Shown here in pieces: positions 10,138 through 19,716 of a stretch of 64,000 nucleotides of DNA. This DNA comes from Atopobium sp034113385. GTDB lineage: Bacteria; Actinomycetota; Coriobacteriia; Coriobacteriales; Atopobiaceae. Within the stretch, counting starts at the first letter, position 1; each line of letters starts with the position of its first letter. Position numbers and translations under genes: made by a program. The stretch covers positions 1 to 64,000 of the forward strand of contig NZ_JAXEXL010000011.1 of the NCBI RefSeq assembly GCF_034113385.1, in the 5' to 3' direction. The notes below the pieces were generated by a model. That model had not been told where the DNA came from. It did not search any database and saw only the letters and a list, made by a program, of their open reading frames with translations.

Positions 10138-12036
10138 TTAGGCAGTATGCTCAGCAATCTCTCCCGTACGATACGCAAAGAGTAGCGCGTACAGTGAATT
10201 GATACGCTCTTTGATAGAGGCTCCAATGTCTGTGTTGGCAATTTTGAGTGGCTTATCTTCCAGCTCAAAGCTGTCATCATCAGATTCAATATCTGCATTG
10301 TTTACCAGTGCATATGCAACGCCTTGGAAGGGACGATGTGCTTTTATGCGCATACCGTGAGCACTGGCAATAAGGGTATAGCCTGCAATACCTGTCTTTG
10401 CGTGGTACGCCTTACAAAAACCGCCATCAATCACAAGCAGTTTTCCTTGCGCGCGCAGGGGTTTCTCGCCCTTAATGGTTTTAACGGGTGTATGACCGTT
10501 AATAATATGGCAATGTGGGCCAGTTAAGCCAAACTCTTCCAAAATGCGCTCACACACATGAGAAGACTCAGTGAGGTTGTAGTAGGCATCCTGAGGTTCT
10601 GTCCAGGAGCTTTTATCAGCAATAAAGCTGCGCTCAAACGTTTTTACGACCCGTCCCGAAAGGGGAGAATACTTACCGCACCACAGATACCACATCCAGT
10701 CCAGCGCCGCCTGGTCATGCTCATGCCAGGCACGGCGTGCAATGCGGTCACAAAAGTCTAGGTATTCCTTGCCAGCAAAATGTCTTCCTGCGCAGGTAAC
10801 TGGTCTAAAACTGCCATACATATGGAGCGGAATGCAGCCATGGAACAATAGATTGTTGTTGTAGGTTAGATAGATTGAGCCATGTTCATATAAGAAGTTA
10901 ATATGCTTTTGCAAACGTTCTGATTCGCGGAAAGACTTACGTAGGCCCTGCATAATGGTGGTTTCTTCGGGGGAAAGCGCGTAAGGGTTGGTGAAGTCTA
11001 TGGTAGGGAAGTCTGTGGTAATAAGGTCGAAGGTCTGGTTACCAATTTGTACCGTGCCAGCAGATATATCCATCTTATCCAAAAACAGGCGGTCCATCAT
11101 AGCAAAGTCTGGACTCCGTTTAATGACCTGGCCTTCGAGCTTAAAGAGTATGACGGCAATGGCTTTATTGATGGGAGTGATGGCGTCATCTGCTCGATAG
11201 GTTTTCTCGGCAAACAGCGCGAGCTCACGCAGGGAGATGCCGTATGAGCGTTCCAGCAGGTCGTAGGAGTTGTAGCGGATATTGTTGCGTACAACCGATG
11301 CAATGCAGGCGTCTGACCCTGCGGCAGCGCCCATCCAACAAATGTCGTGATTGCCCCATTGAATATCAAGAGAGTGGTAGACCATAAGGCGGTCGATGAT
11401 TTTATCGGCATGAGCTCCGCGGTCAAAAAGATCGCCGACGATGTGCAGATGGTCTACGGCTAAGCGTTTAATGAGCTCCGACAAAGAAATGATGAAGTCA
11501 TTGGCAGAACCTGTTGCTACGATAGATTCAATAATGTGTACATGGTAGTCATGACGGCTTTCTTCCCCGATGGAAGATGCGCGCAGCAGCTCGTCAATGA
11601 TATACGCGTACGTTTGTGGTAATGCTTTGCGTACCTTGGAGCGGGTGTACACACTGGAAAGATGTCGAGCAATGCGAACCAGTTGCAAGAGGGTGTTGTA
11701 ATACCAGGCATCATCCTTCTTGGTAAGCAAAGAGAGTTTCTCGCGTGGGTAGTAGAGTAACGTGCACAAATCATCTTGCTCGGTGGCTGTGAGCTCATGT
11801 CTAAAAAGAGCACGTACGCGCTCGCGAATAACGCCTGAGCAGTTGTTAAGGATGTGTTCAAACGCTTCCGCTTCTCCGTGTACATCACTCATAAAATGCT
11901 CGGTTGCTTTGGGCAAATTGAGGATGGCTTGCAGATTAATGATTTCCGTGTAAACCGCCTGTGATGTGGGGAATTGTTCGGAAAGAAGTTTGAGGTATGC
12001 AGTATCAAAATACTGTTCTGTGTTTTGGTGTTGCAC
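10138..12036 (-). CDS. fbp: Class III fructose-1,6-bisphosphatase
   Basis: It hydrolyses fructose-1,6-bisphosphate to fructose-6-phosphate in gluconeogenesis. It is the manganese-dependent class III enzyme typical of Firmicutes and also found in Coriobacteriia. It has 632 residues with metallophosphatase motifs: SDVHGE (D51, H53), VGDLFDRG, QWGNHDICWMG, and later histidines in INGHTPVKTIKGE. The start is a GTG at 12036 with AAAGGAG nine bases upstream. It is divergent from ileS and upstream of ftsH on the same strand. No frameshift or truncation is visible. Confidence 0.95.
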   Translation of the reverse strand: MQHQNTEQYFDTAYLKLLSEQFPTSQAVYTEIINLQAILNLPKATEHFMSDVHGEAEAFEHILNNCSGVIRERVRALFRHELTATEQDDLCTLLYYPREKLSLLTKKDDAWYYNTLLQLVRIARHLSSVYTRSKVRKALPQTYAYIIDELLRASSIGEESRHDYHVHIIESIVATGSANDFIISLSELIKRLAVDHLHIVGDLFDRGAHADKIIDRLMVYHSLDIQWGNHDICWMGAAAGSDACIASVVRNNIRYNSYDLLERSYGISLRELALFAEKTYRADDAITPINKAIAVILFKLEGQVIKRSPDFAMMDRLFLDKMDISAGTVQIGNQTFDLITTDFPTIDFTNPYALSPEETTIMQGLRKSFRESERLQKHINFLYEHGSIYLTYNNNLLFHGCIPLHMYGSFRPVTCAGRHFAGKEYLDFCDRIARRAWHEHDQAALDWMWYLWCGKYSPLSGRVVKTFERSFIADKSSWTEPQDAYYNLTESSHVCERILEEFGLTGPHCHIINGHTPVKTIKGEKPLRAQGKLLVIDGGFCKAYHAKTGIAGYTLIASAHGMRIKAHRPFQGVAYALVNNADIESDDDSFELEDKPLKIANTDIGASIKERINSLYALLFAYRTGEIAEHTA

Positions 12037-12215
12037 GGCAGTGCTCCTTTTACTATCTGTTACAAAACAACTGATAGGTGGTATGTGTCAACTCGTTGCG
12101 TGCCTGTTTTGATTGTACGGGATTGTATGGCCATGCGCGTCTTAGTATGCGCAGGGTTAGGTAGGCGTACGATGGACAAAATATATTCATGAATCCCCAA
12201 CGTATTATTCACAAC

Positions 12216-12246
12216 CTGACTGTTTACCATATAGGCGTGCTATCAT
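12216..12246 (+). promoter_or_regulatory. Probable ileS promoter (extended -10)
   Basis: TGCTATCAT at 12238-12246 is an extended -10 element. A weak -35 (TGACTG) lies 18 bases upstream of TATCAT. It would start a leader of roughly 75 bases ahead of ileS. The rest of the 292-base fbp-ileS gap (12037-12215) holds the fbp upstream region; I see no gene there. Confidence 0.5.
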
Positions 12247-12268
12247 AACGATTTACATACATGCATCC

Positions 12269-12304
12269 AAGAAGAACCTGAGTGTATGGCAGGTTCTTCT
12301 TTTA
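12269..12304 (+). promoter_or_regulatory. Terminator-like hairpin in the ileS leader
   Basis: AAGAAGAACCTG, a 9-base loop, then the perfect complement CAGGTTCTTCTT followed by TT. The stem is 12 bp. It ends about 25 bases before the ileS GTG, which leaves no room for another promoter, so it is transcribed as leader. The T-box consensus (TGGNACCGCG) is absent. A six-codon ORF (ATG at 12261) overlaps the left arm but has no Ile codons. Attenuation is an inference; it might instead only protect the RNA or end stray transcription. Confidence 0.55.
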
Positions 12305-12328
12305 CGCGGTACGAAAAGGGGTACTTGA

Positions 12329-15139
12329 GTGGCAAACGAGTATAAGAAGACAATGAATCTTCCAAACACTGGTTTTCCTATGCGTGCAAGCTTGGCTTCT
12401 CGTGAGCCTGAGCGCCGTCGTGCTTGGGATGAAGAGGGTGTTTATGAGCAAATGCTCAAAAAGAATGAAGGGCACAAAAAGTTTGTCCTGCATGATGGCC
12501 CTCCTTATGCAAATGGTCCCATTCACCTTGGTCATGCTCAAAACAAGATTTCCAAGGACATTATTAATCGCTATTGGTCCATGCGCGGCTATCAAACCCC
12601 TTATGTTCCTGGTTGGGATTGCCATGGTCAGCCCATTGAGCATAAAGTTGAAGAAATGCTTGGTACTGCTAAGTTCAATGAGCTGCCTGTAGAGAAAATC
12701 CGTGAGCTTTGTCGCAAAATGGCGGTAGAGCAAGTAGATACACAGCGTCAAGGCTTTAAACGTTTAGGTGTCTTGGGCGAATGGGACAATCCCTATCTGA
12801 CTTACGTCCATGATTATGATGCTACCGATATAGAAATCTTTAAAGCCGTCTTTGATAATGGTGCTGTTTATCGCGGTAGTAAACCTGTGCATTGGTGCAC
12901 GCATTGTCATACGGCACTTTCTGAGGCAGAGATTGAGTACAGTGATGAAGTATCGCCTGCCATCTTTGTACGTTTTGAACTCACTACCGTACCCGAGGGT
13001 CTTGAGGCGTATGCCGGCGCTATTTGGGTAGACATTTGGACCACCACCCCTTGGACCATGCCTGCCGATATGGCTGTTATTCTTCATCCAGAGGCCAGCT
13101 ACGTTGCCATTAAGGTTGAAGACCGTATTGAGCTTATGGCAGAGGCATTAGTTCAAAAGAATGTGGAACGCTTTGGCTATACCAACTACGAATTGATTCG
13201 TAATGAGGACGGTACCTTGTGGTCTCGCAATGGCGTTGAGCTTGCAGGCAATGAGTATAAGCAGCCCATCTTTGGCGATCAGGGCGTACGAGGTAAGTTT
13301 ATCTATGCAGATTATGTAACGCTTGATGATGGTACGGGCGTTGTACACTCCGCTCCTGGTCATGGTGTGGATGACTACAATGCCGGTCAGCGCTTTGATA
13401 TTCAAATTGTCATGCCCGTAGATGATGATGGATATTTCTATAAAGGTGAAGGACTCGGAAGTGGCGGTCCCTTCAGCGGTATGGAAGTTAATGAGGCTAA
13501 TCCCGCTATCATTGCGTGGTTGGACGAGCATGGTCTTCTTATCATGCATGAAGATATTTCTCACAGCTATCCCCATTGCTGGCGTTGTAAAAATCCTGTC
13601 ATTTTCCGTGCAACAGATCAATGGTTTGTCTCTATGGATAAAACGGGCCTGCGTGCTCAAGCTACGGATGAATTATCCCGTGTCACGTTTTATCCCGAGC
13701 ACTCTCGTAACCGCATTGGCTCTATGGTAGAAGGCCGTCCAGATTGGTGCATTTCTCGTCAGCGTAACTGGGGTGTGCCTATTCCTGCATATACCTGCGC
13801 GGATTGTGGTGAGACCGTCATTACTGATGCAACATTAGATCGTGTTATCGATTTGTTCCGCAAAAAGGGCTCTGATGCTTGGTTTACGGATGATCCTGCA
13901 AGCTACTTGGGTGAGGCAAATGTATGCCCCCAGTGCGGGGGGCATCACCTTAAGCCCAATGCTGATATTTTGGATGTATGGTGGGATTCTGGCGTAAGTC
14001 ACACTGCAGTTTGCAAGCATCGTGACAATCTACAGTTCCCAGCAGATATGTATTTAGAAGGTTCTGACCAACACCGTGGGTGGTTCATGAGTTCGCTTAT
14101 CACCTCAGTAGGCGCTTATGGTGTGGCCCCATATAAGGCAGTTGTATCTCAGGGCTTTACCTTGGATGGTAATGGCCGCAAGATGTCTAAATCCTTAGGT
14201 AACGTTATTGATCCCAACAAGGTGTGTGATACACAGGGTGCCGATGTATTGCGTCTGTGGGTTGCCTCGGTAGATACCTCTACTGATGTAGCTTGTGATA
14301 CCGATATTTTGTCCCATGTAGGTGACGCATATCGTAAAATTCGCAACACCATCCGCTTCTTGCTTGGCGAGCTTGAGGGTCAGTTTGACCTTGCCTCTGA
14401 TGGCATTGCACTGGATGAGTTGCTTCCTAACGATAAAATCGCTTTAGCTCGTATGTGTGAAGTACACCAGATTGTGTCGCAGGCGTATGAAAGCTACCGC
14501 TTTAATGTGGTCTACCGTACGCTGTATGACTACATCATTACCGAGCTTTCCAATGATTATCTCAATGCAACTAAGGACCGTACTTATTGCGGTGGCAAGG
14601 ACTCTTTTGAGCGTAGAAGTGCCCTTACTACCTGGTCATATATAGTAAGTATGCTCGTCCATGATTTCCAGCCCATCTTGGTATATACCACCGATGAAGT
14701 CATGGACTTTATGCCAGAGTCTTTGCGTGATGGCCAGACTCATGCAGCATTGCTCGACTGGTTTGAAGCACCTCTGAGCGAGGGGCAGTATCGTGAGTAT
14801 CTGCCTGTATATGTTGCAGTGTCTGCAGCACGTGCAAGTTATACTCGCGCGTATGACGCTGCTTTGGCTGCTGGTGTTATTACCGAGAAGACCACGCAGG
14901 CTACTCGTGCCGAGCTTTCTTTACCGCAAGATTTGTATGATCTTATTGTTGCTCACAAGATTGATTTGGCAGAATCCTTTGTTTGCTCTGATGTTTGCCT
15001 TCATGTGGGTAATGAGCTTGTCTGTGAGGTGCTTCCTGCACAGGGCGAGAAGTGCCCACGCTGCTGGAACTGGCGTCAGTTGGGTGATGACGGTTTGTGC
15101 TCACGCTGTCATGATGCAGTAGCTTCACTGGATGAGTAA
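12329..15139 (+). CDS. ileS: Isoleucyl-tRNA synthetase
   Basis: Class I synthetase charging tRNA-Ile, with an editing (CP1) domain. It has 936 residues. The HIGH motif appears as HLGH at 66-69 after PYANGP; KMSKS is at 618-622. The C-terminus carries the bacterial zinc-finger tail (CPRCWNWRQ and CSRCHD), as expected for the eubacterial IleS1-like type. The GTG start at 12329 has AAAGGGG seven bases upstream. Its last codons overlap the lspA start, the first link of a chain of overlapping genes reaching the glycosyltransferase. Confidence 0.97.
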   Translation: MANEYKKTMNLPNTGFPMRASLASREPERRRAWDEEGVYEQMLKKNEGHKKFVLHDGPPYANGPIHLGHAQNKISKDIINRYWSMRGYQTPYVPGWDCHGQPIEHKVEEMLGTAKFNELPVEKIRELCRKMAVEQVDTQRQGFKRLGVLGEWDNPYLTYVHDYDATDIEIFKAVFDNGAVYRGSKPVHWCTHCHTALSEAEIEYSDEVSPAIFVRFELTTVPEGLEAYAGAIWVDIWTTTPWTMPADMAVILHPEASYVAIKVEDRIELMAEALVQKNVERFGYTNYELIRNEDGTLWSRNGVELAGNEYKQPIFGDQGVRGKFIYADYVTLDDGTGVVHSAPGHGVDDYNAGQRFDIQIVMPVDDDGYFYKGEGLGSGGPFSGMEVNEANPAIIAWLDEHGLLIMHEDISHSYPHCWRCKNPVIFRATDQWFVSMDKTGLRAQATDELSRVTFYPEHSRNRIGSMVEGRPDWCISRQRNWGVPIPAYTCADCGETVITDATLDRVIDLFRKKGSDAWFTDDPASYLGEANVCPQCGGHHLKPNADILDVWWDSGVSHTAVCKHRDNLQFPADMYLEGSDQHRGWFMSSLITSVGAYGVAPYKAVVSQGFTLDGNGRKMSKSLGNVIDPNKVCDTQGADVLRLWVASVDTSTDVACDTDILSHVGDAYRKIRNTIRFLLGELEGQFDLASDGIALDELLPNDKIALARMCEVHQIVSQAYESYRFNVVYRTLYDYIITELSNDYLNATKDRTYCGGKDSFERRSALTTWSYIVSMLVHDFQPILVYTTDEVMDFMPESLRDGQTHAALLDWFEAPLSEGQYREYLPVYVAVSAARASYTRAYDAALAAGVITEKTTQATRAELSLPQDLYDLIVAHKIDLAESFVCSDVCLHVGNELVCEVLPAQGEKCPRCWNWRQLGDDGLCSRCHDAVASLDE

Positions 15140-15695
15140 GTTAGCAAAAACATTTACGCTTTCCGTATGGGCCAAACTGTTTGTTATGACAACAGTGGCC
15201 TGTGCGGTTGTTGCGTTTGATCAATTTAGTAAAGCATACATGCGCCATTATCTTGCGTCTGGTCCTCAACCATTGTTGCCAGGCGTTATACGTTTGGTAC
15301 TTGTACAAAACAAAGGTGCTGCGTTTAGTATTGGCGAAGGTTCATCATGGCTCTTTGTTATCTTTGCGCTTGTTATTGTGGTAGCAGCTTATATATGGGT
15401 GGTGTGTGATAAACAACTGCCCGCAAGCATTGTGATAGGGCTGGGCATTGTGTGTGGTGGCGGTGTTGGCAACCTCATTGACCGTGTGGTTGCTGGCGCA
15501 GTTACAGATTTTCTTGCTACAGAGTTTATCGATTTTCCTATTTTTAACGTGGCAGACATTGCTATTACCTGCGGAATTATCGGAACGTTTTTATTGGTGC
15601 ATCACTTTGATGCTGCCAGATTAGATGCCAACGCTTCCTCTGTTGAAGACTCCACTTCTAATCAAAAAGATTCTCCTGATCAAGGGCAGGCATAA
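15132..15695 (+). CDS. lspA: Lipoprotein signal peptidase (signal peptidase II)
   Basis: Membrane aspartic protease that cleaves signal peptides of prolipoproteins after lipidation. It has 187 residues with four predicted membrane segments. Family motifs seen: FDQFSKAYMR near the N-terminus, QNKGAAFSIG, GNLIDRV and FNVADIAIT, the last two supplying the catalytic aspartates. The start ATG overlaps the ileS stop (ATGAGTAA). The C-terminus ends in a hydrophilic Asp/Ser-rich tail. An ileS-lspA-rlu order is common in Gram-positive bacteria. Confidence 0.95.
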   Translation: MSKLAKTFTLSVWAKLFVMTTVACAVVAFDQFSKAYMRHYLASGPQPLLPGVIRLVLVQNKGAAFSIGEGSSWLFVIFALVIVVAAYIWVVCDKQLPASIVIGLGIVCGGGVGNLIDRVVAGAVTDFLATEFIDFPIFNVADIAITCGIIGTFLLVHHFDAARLDANASSVEDSTSNQKDSPDQGQA

Positions 15696-16729
15696 TGGCC
15701 AGTCAGATGCTTGATTTTCTTGTAGATCCAGCAACTGCCGGCCAGCGTTTGGATGCATATATTGCCCAAGCAGGAAACTTTGCTTCGCGATCTGCCTGTG
15801 TCAAGCTTATAGAAGCTGGCGCGGTAACCATTAACGGCACTATTGCTCAAAATAAATCTGAACGTGTCATGCTCGGTGACCGTATTTGTGTCATCTATGA
15901 GGTACCAGATGAGCAAAAAGAGGGCGTTTTGCGCCCTAATCCTTACATTGATTTAGACATTCGCTTTGAGGACGAGTACCTTATGGTGCTTTCCAAACAA
16001 GCTGGTTTGGTCTGTCATCCCAGTCCTGGTCATGTGGATGACACGCTTGCTAATGCGTTGGTTGCCCATTGTGGCTACAACCATTTGGGTTTGCTGCAAG
16101 GGGATGATCGTCCTGGTATTGTCCATCGCTTAGATATGGATACGTCAGGTCTTATGGTTGCTGCTAAGGATGACCATACGCAAAAGTGTCTACAAGATTT
16201 GATTCGTTTGCGCACTTTGGATCGCCGTTATGTAGTATTGGTACAAGGGTATGTTTCTGCAGATCAGGGTACTATCGAGACGGGCATTGCTCGTTCGGCG
16301 CGCAATCGCTTATCTATGACCGTGTCTGATAATCCTTTGGCGCGTGAGGCCATTACTACGTTTCGTACGCTTGATCGTTTTGAAGCTGGTCCCAAGGATG
16401 AGGGATATTCGTTATTAGAATGTCACCTGTATACCGGTCGCACGCACCAAATCCGTGTACATATGCGCCATATTGGTCATCAGGTGGTGGGAGACCAGCT
16501 GTATGGTAAGGGCAGTTTGCAAAGAAACCTCAATCTCACCAGGCAATTTTTGCATTCATGGCATATTATGTTTTCTCATCCTGTTTCGGGAGAGACCATA
16601 GAGATGGGCGATTGCTTACCTTGTGATTTAGCAACTACCTTACAATCAATACAAGATCGTTCACTCGGTAAAACCACAGCTGGCGAGAAAATCATCGAGC
16701 AGCTCTTTACATGCGATTGGATAGAGTAG
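15695..16729 (+). CDS. RluA/RluD-family pseudouridine synthase
   Basis: It isomerises uridines to pseudouridine, most likely in 23S rRNA. It has 344 residues: an N-terminal S4 RNA-binding domain (about 14-75, with GQRLDAYIAQ) and a catalytic domain with HRLDMDTSGL at 144-153, where D147 is the expected catalytic aspartate. GRTHQIRVHM is the second family motif. The start ATG overlaps the lspA stop (TAATG), implying coupled translation. It is probably RluD-like, but the target sites cannot be assigned from sequence. Confidence 0.93.
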   Translation: MASQMLDFLVDPATAGQRLDAYIAQAGNFASRSACVKLIEAGAVTINGTIAQNKSERVMLGDRICVIYEVPDEQKEGVLRPNPYIDLDIRFEDEYLMVLSKQAGLVCHPSPGHVDDTLANALVAHCGYNHLGLLQGDDRPGIVHRLDMDTSGLMVAAKDDHTQKCLQDLIRLRTLDRRYVVLVQGYVSADQGTIETGIARSARNRLSMTVSDNPLAREAITTFRTLDRFEAGPKDEGYSLLECHLYTGRTHQIRVHMRHIGHQVVGDQLYGKGSLQRNLNLTRQFLHSWHIMFSHPVSGETIEMGDCLPCDLATTLQSIQDRSLGKTTAGEKIIEQLFTCDWIE

Positions 16730-18054
16730 TGTACGAGTTTAACCACATGGCCATTACGCCCATTGTGTTGTTTAATGGCATTTTGTTCTTGTTTTACACC
16801 TTTGCCTATTTGTACCAGTTCTTTTTCATTATTCGTGTGCTTATTAAGGGTGATGTAAAGCTTCCGCCCGCTCAAAAGCAGCACAAGTATGCGTTCTTTA
16901 TTGCAGCTCATAATGAGGAGGAAGTGATTGGCAATCTTGTACGCTCTATCAAGAACCAAAACTATCCTGCAGAACTTATCGAGACATTCGTGGTAGCAGA
17001 TGCTTGCACGGATGACACTGCGCGCGTTGCGCGTGAGGCAGGCGCTGTGGTGTATGAGCGCAATGACCTAGCGCGCAAGGGCAAGAGCTGGGTTATGGAT
17101 TATGGTTTTAACCGTATTTTGAATGAATATGGTGATGAGTTTGAGGCTTTCTTTATTTTTGATGCAGACAACATTGCCTCGCCTGATTACGTAAGCATCA
17201 TGAATCAAGTCTTTGACATGGGCTATTTGGTTTCTACCAGCTATCGCAATTCCAAAAACTTTGATTCCAATTGGATTTCTGCCGGCTATGCTACTTGGTA
17301 TTTGCGCGAAGGTAAGTTCTTAAACAATGCACGCATGCAAAGCCATACCAGTTGTGCAGTTTCTGGTTCTGGGTGGATGGTGTCCGAGAAAATCATTCGA
17401 GGTATGCATGGATGGGATTTCCATACCCTGACGGAAGATATTCAGTTTTCTACCTTTTGTGCTGCAAATGATATTTGTATTGGTTATGCGCCTGCAGAGT
17501 TTTTTGACGAGCAACCCACTACCTTTAAAGCATCTTGGGTGCAGCGTATGCGCTGGACCAAAGGCTTTTATCAGGTGTTTTTCTCGTATTGGAAAGACTT
17601 GTTGCGCGGCATTGGCGCTCGCAAGTTTAGCGCGTATGACATGATGATGACCATTGCCCCGGGCATGATTTTGACGCTTCTTTCATTCTTTGTGAATGCC
17701 ACGTATTTAATAGTTGGTAATTTATCGAGCGGTTTTTTGGCAAAGTCTAATGAGATTGCCATGGCATCTGGCTCGTTAGTTATGACGTTTACCTCTATGT
17801 ATAGTGTGTTTTTCCTTTTGGGTGTTTTGACTACCATTACGGAATATAAGCATATTCATTGCAACAATAAACTAAAGATTATTACCAACCTCTTTACTTT
17901 CCCCTTATTTATGATGACATATATTCCCATTACGGTTGCAGCTTTGTTTAAAAAGGTTGAATGGGTTCCCACAAAGCATACGATTGCTGTTTCGTTTGAC
18001 GACGTTGTGAATACCAACGTTGAGTCAGGGTTTCCCAGCTCACCTCAGTCATAA
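16711..18054 (+). CDS. Membrane family 2 glycosyltransferase
   Basis: A processive-type GT2 glycosyltransferase of 447 residues. An N-terminal membrane segment (about 17-42) precedes the GT-A domain: FFIAAHNEEEVIGNLV, VADACTDDT, the FIFDADN metal motif, then TEDIQFS and the QRMRW motif (Q-x-x-R-W signature of hyaluronan/cellulose synthase relatives). Three or more C-terminal membrane helices follow. It may extend an extracellular or cell-wall polysaccharide; the sugar is unknown. The start at 16711 overlaps the pseudouridine synthase gene by 19 bases; an in-frame ATG at 16747 (MAITPIV) is a possible alternative. Neither has a strong ribosome-binding site. Confidence 0.88.
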   Translation: MRLDRVVYEFNHMAITPIVLFNGILFLFYTFAYLYQFFFIIRVLIKGDVKLPPAQKQHKYAFFIAAHNEEEVIGNLVRSIKNQNYPAELIETFVVADACTDDTARVAREAGAVVYERNDLARKGKSWVMDYGFNRILNEYGDEFEAFFIFDADNIASPDYVSIMNQVFDMGYLVSTSYRNSKNFDSNWISAGYATWYLREGKFLNNARMQSHTSCAVSGSGWMVSEKIIRGMHGWDFHTLTEDIQFSTFCAANDICIGYAPAEFFDEQPTTFKASWVQRMRWTKGFYQVFFSYWKDLLRGIGARKFSAYDMMMTIAPGMILTLLSFFVNATYLIVGNLSSGFLAKSNEIAMASGSLVMTFTSMYSVFFLLGVLTTITEYKHIHCNNKLKIITNLFTFPLFMMTYIPITVAALFKKVEWVPTKHTIAVSFDDVVNTNVESGFPSSPQS

Positions 18055-18137
18055 ATGCGATTGAGTGCGCTACAATCGTTCAAATAGTAAAACGGGTGGC
18101 TTTCAGGTCGCCAAAAAACAAAGGAGGAGCAGCTCAT

Positions 18138-19655
18138 ATGGCAACGTTTTTCGAGGGGGAGTCCCATACATTCTCCGAGTATCTGTTGGTTCCTGGTTAT
18201 TCCTCATCGCAAAATGTTCCTGCTAACGTCTCTTTGAAGACGCCGCTTGTTAAATTCAAGCGCGGTGAGCAATCGGCTATTACCATGAATATCCCCATGG
18301 TTTCTGCCATTATGCAGGCCGTCTCTGGTCCTCGTCTTGCTATTGCTTTGGCACAGCAGGGTGGTATTTCTTTTATTTATGGCTCTCAAACTCCCGAGGA
18401 TGAAGCCTCTATGGTGCGCGAAGTTAAGTCATATAAGGCTGGCTTCGTTATTTCTGATTCCACACTTACTCCCAGCATGACGCTCCAGGATGTATTGGAT
18501 ATTCGTGATACCACTGGTCATACCACCATGCCTGTTACTGAGGATGGCTTACCCTTTGGTAAGTTCTGCGGCATTGTAACCAGTCGTGATTATCGAGTTT
18601 CTCGTGATGATCGTAATCTTTTGGTAAGCGAGTTTATGACACCTGCTTCCGAATGCGTAACGGCAGACCCAAGCGTTTCGCTTAAGGTATGCAATGACAT
18701 CATCTGGGATAACAAGGTCAACACGCTTCCTATTGTCGATAAAAACGGCAATTTGTGTTCTTTGGTGTTCCGCAAGGATTACGATTCTCATAAGGCGCGT
18801 CCTGAAGAGCTCTTGGATGAGCATAAGCGCTATATCGTTGGTGCTGGTATCAATACTCGTGACTACGCTGAGCGCGTACCTCTTTTGGTAGAGGCTGGTG
18901 CAGATGTGTTGTGCATTGATTCCTCCGAGGGCTTCTCGGAGTGGCAAAAGCTCACCTTGGATTGGATTCGTGAGCACTACGGTGATTCTGTAAAGGTTGG
19001 CGCTGGTAACGTTGTAGATGCAGAAGGTTTCCGTTATCTAGCAGATTGTGGCGCTGATTTTATTAAGGTTGGTATTGGCGGCGGATCTATCTGCATTACG
19101 CGTGAACAGAAGGGCATCGGTCGCGGTCAGGCTTCTGCTCTGATTGATGTATGCCGCGCTCGTGATGAGTATTATGAAGAGACCGGTGTTTACGTTCCTG
19201 TTTGCTCTGATGGTGGCATTGTGTATGACTATCATATGACCCTTGCCCTTGCTATGGGTGCAGACTTCTTGATGCTTGGTCGTTACTTTGCTCGTTTTGA
19301 TGAGTCTCCAACACGTCGTGTGAACGTCAATGGTTCCTATATGAAGGAGTACTGGGGTGAGGGCTCTGCCCGTGCTCGCAACTGGGCACGTTACGACTTG
19401 GGTGGCGCTAAAAAGCAACTCTCTTTTGTTGAGGGTGTTGATTCTTATGTACCGTATGCAGGTCCTTTAAAGGACAACGTGGAAGGCTCTCTTACTAAGG
19501 TGCGTTCTACCATGTGTAATTGTGGTGCTCTTGATTTACCTGAACTTCGTGAGAAAGCCAAGATTACGCTTGTTTCTGCAACCTCTTTGGTAGAAGGTGG
19601 CGCACATGACGTTGTGCTTAAGGATAGTCCTTCCGAGAATAACTTCCGCTCATAA
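18138..19655 (+). CDS. guaB: Inosine-5'-monophosphate dehydrogenase, Tritrichomonas-type
   Basis: It oxidises IMP to XMP with NAD, the committed step of GMP synthesis. It has 505 residues: a TIM barrel with two CBS domains inserted at about 100-225. The catalytic loop reads GGGSICITREQKGIGRGQ with Cys319; the mobile flap ARNWARYDLGG places Arg418-Tyr419. These residues and their numbering match, from memory, the IMPDH of the protist Tritrichomonas foetus rather than the usual bacterial GSICTTR form. The ATG at 18138 is chosen because AAGGAGGA lies ten bases upstream; an upstream in-frame start at 18096 has no such site. It ends at the terminator at 19717. Confidence 0.95.
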   Translation: MATFFEGESHTFSEYLLVPGYSSSQNVPANVSLKTPLVKFKRGEQSAITMNIPMVSAIMQAVSGPRLAIALAQQGGISFIYGSQTPEDEASMVREVKSYKAGFVISDSTLTPSMTLQDVLDIRDTTGHTTMPVTEDGLPFGKFCGIVTSRDYRVSRDDRNLLVSEFMTPASECVTADPSVSLKVCNDIIWDNKVNTLPIVDKNGNLCSLVFRKDYDSHKARPEELLDEHKRYIVGAGINTRDYAERVPLLVEAGADVLCIDSSEGFSEWQKLTLDWIREHYGDSVKVGAGNVVDAEGFRYLADCGADFIKVGIGGGSICITREQKGIGRGQASALIDVCRARDEYYEETGVYVPVCSDGGIVYDYHMTLALAMGADFLMLGRYFARFDESPTRRVNVNGSYMKEYWGEGSARARNWARYDLGGAKKQLSFVEGVDSYVPYAGPLKDNVEGSLTKVRSTMCNCGALDLPELREKAKITLVSATSLVEGGAHDVVLKDSPSENNFRS

Positions 19656-19692
19656 GCTGTAACCGCTGTCTCTTATCTATGTAACCTGTAAC

Positions 19693-19714
19693 CAGGTAAA
19701 ATAGATTTTACCTG
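19693..19714. repeat. Perfect inverted repeat after guaB
   Basis: CAGGTAAAAT, spacer AG, then ATTTTACCTG: 10-bp arms with a 2-base spacer, a few bases before the guaB terminator hairpin. The spacer is too short for a normal RNA loop, so it may be a protein-binding site for the surface-protein gene downstream. It could also be a cruciform or part of a double terminator. Confidence 0.5.
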
Positions 19715-19716
19715 TT

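Noticed and set aside
12247..12328. T-box riboswitch in the ileS leader
   Set aside because: No TGGNACCGCG box, the leader is too short and there is no Ile specifier stem.
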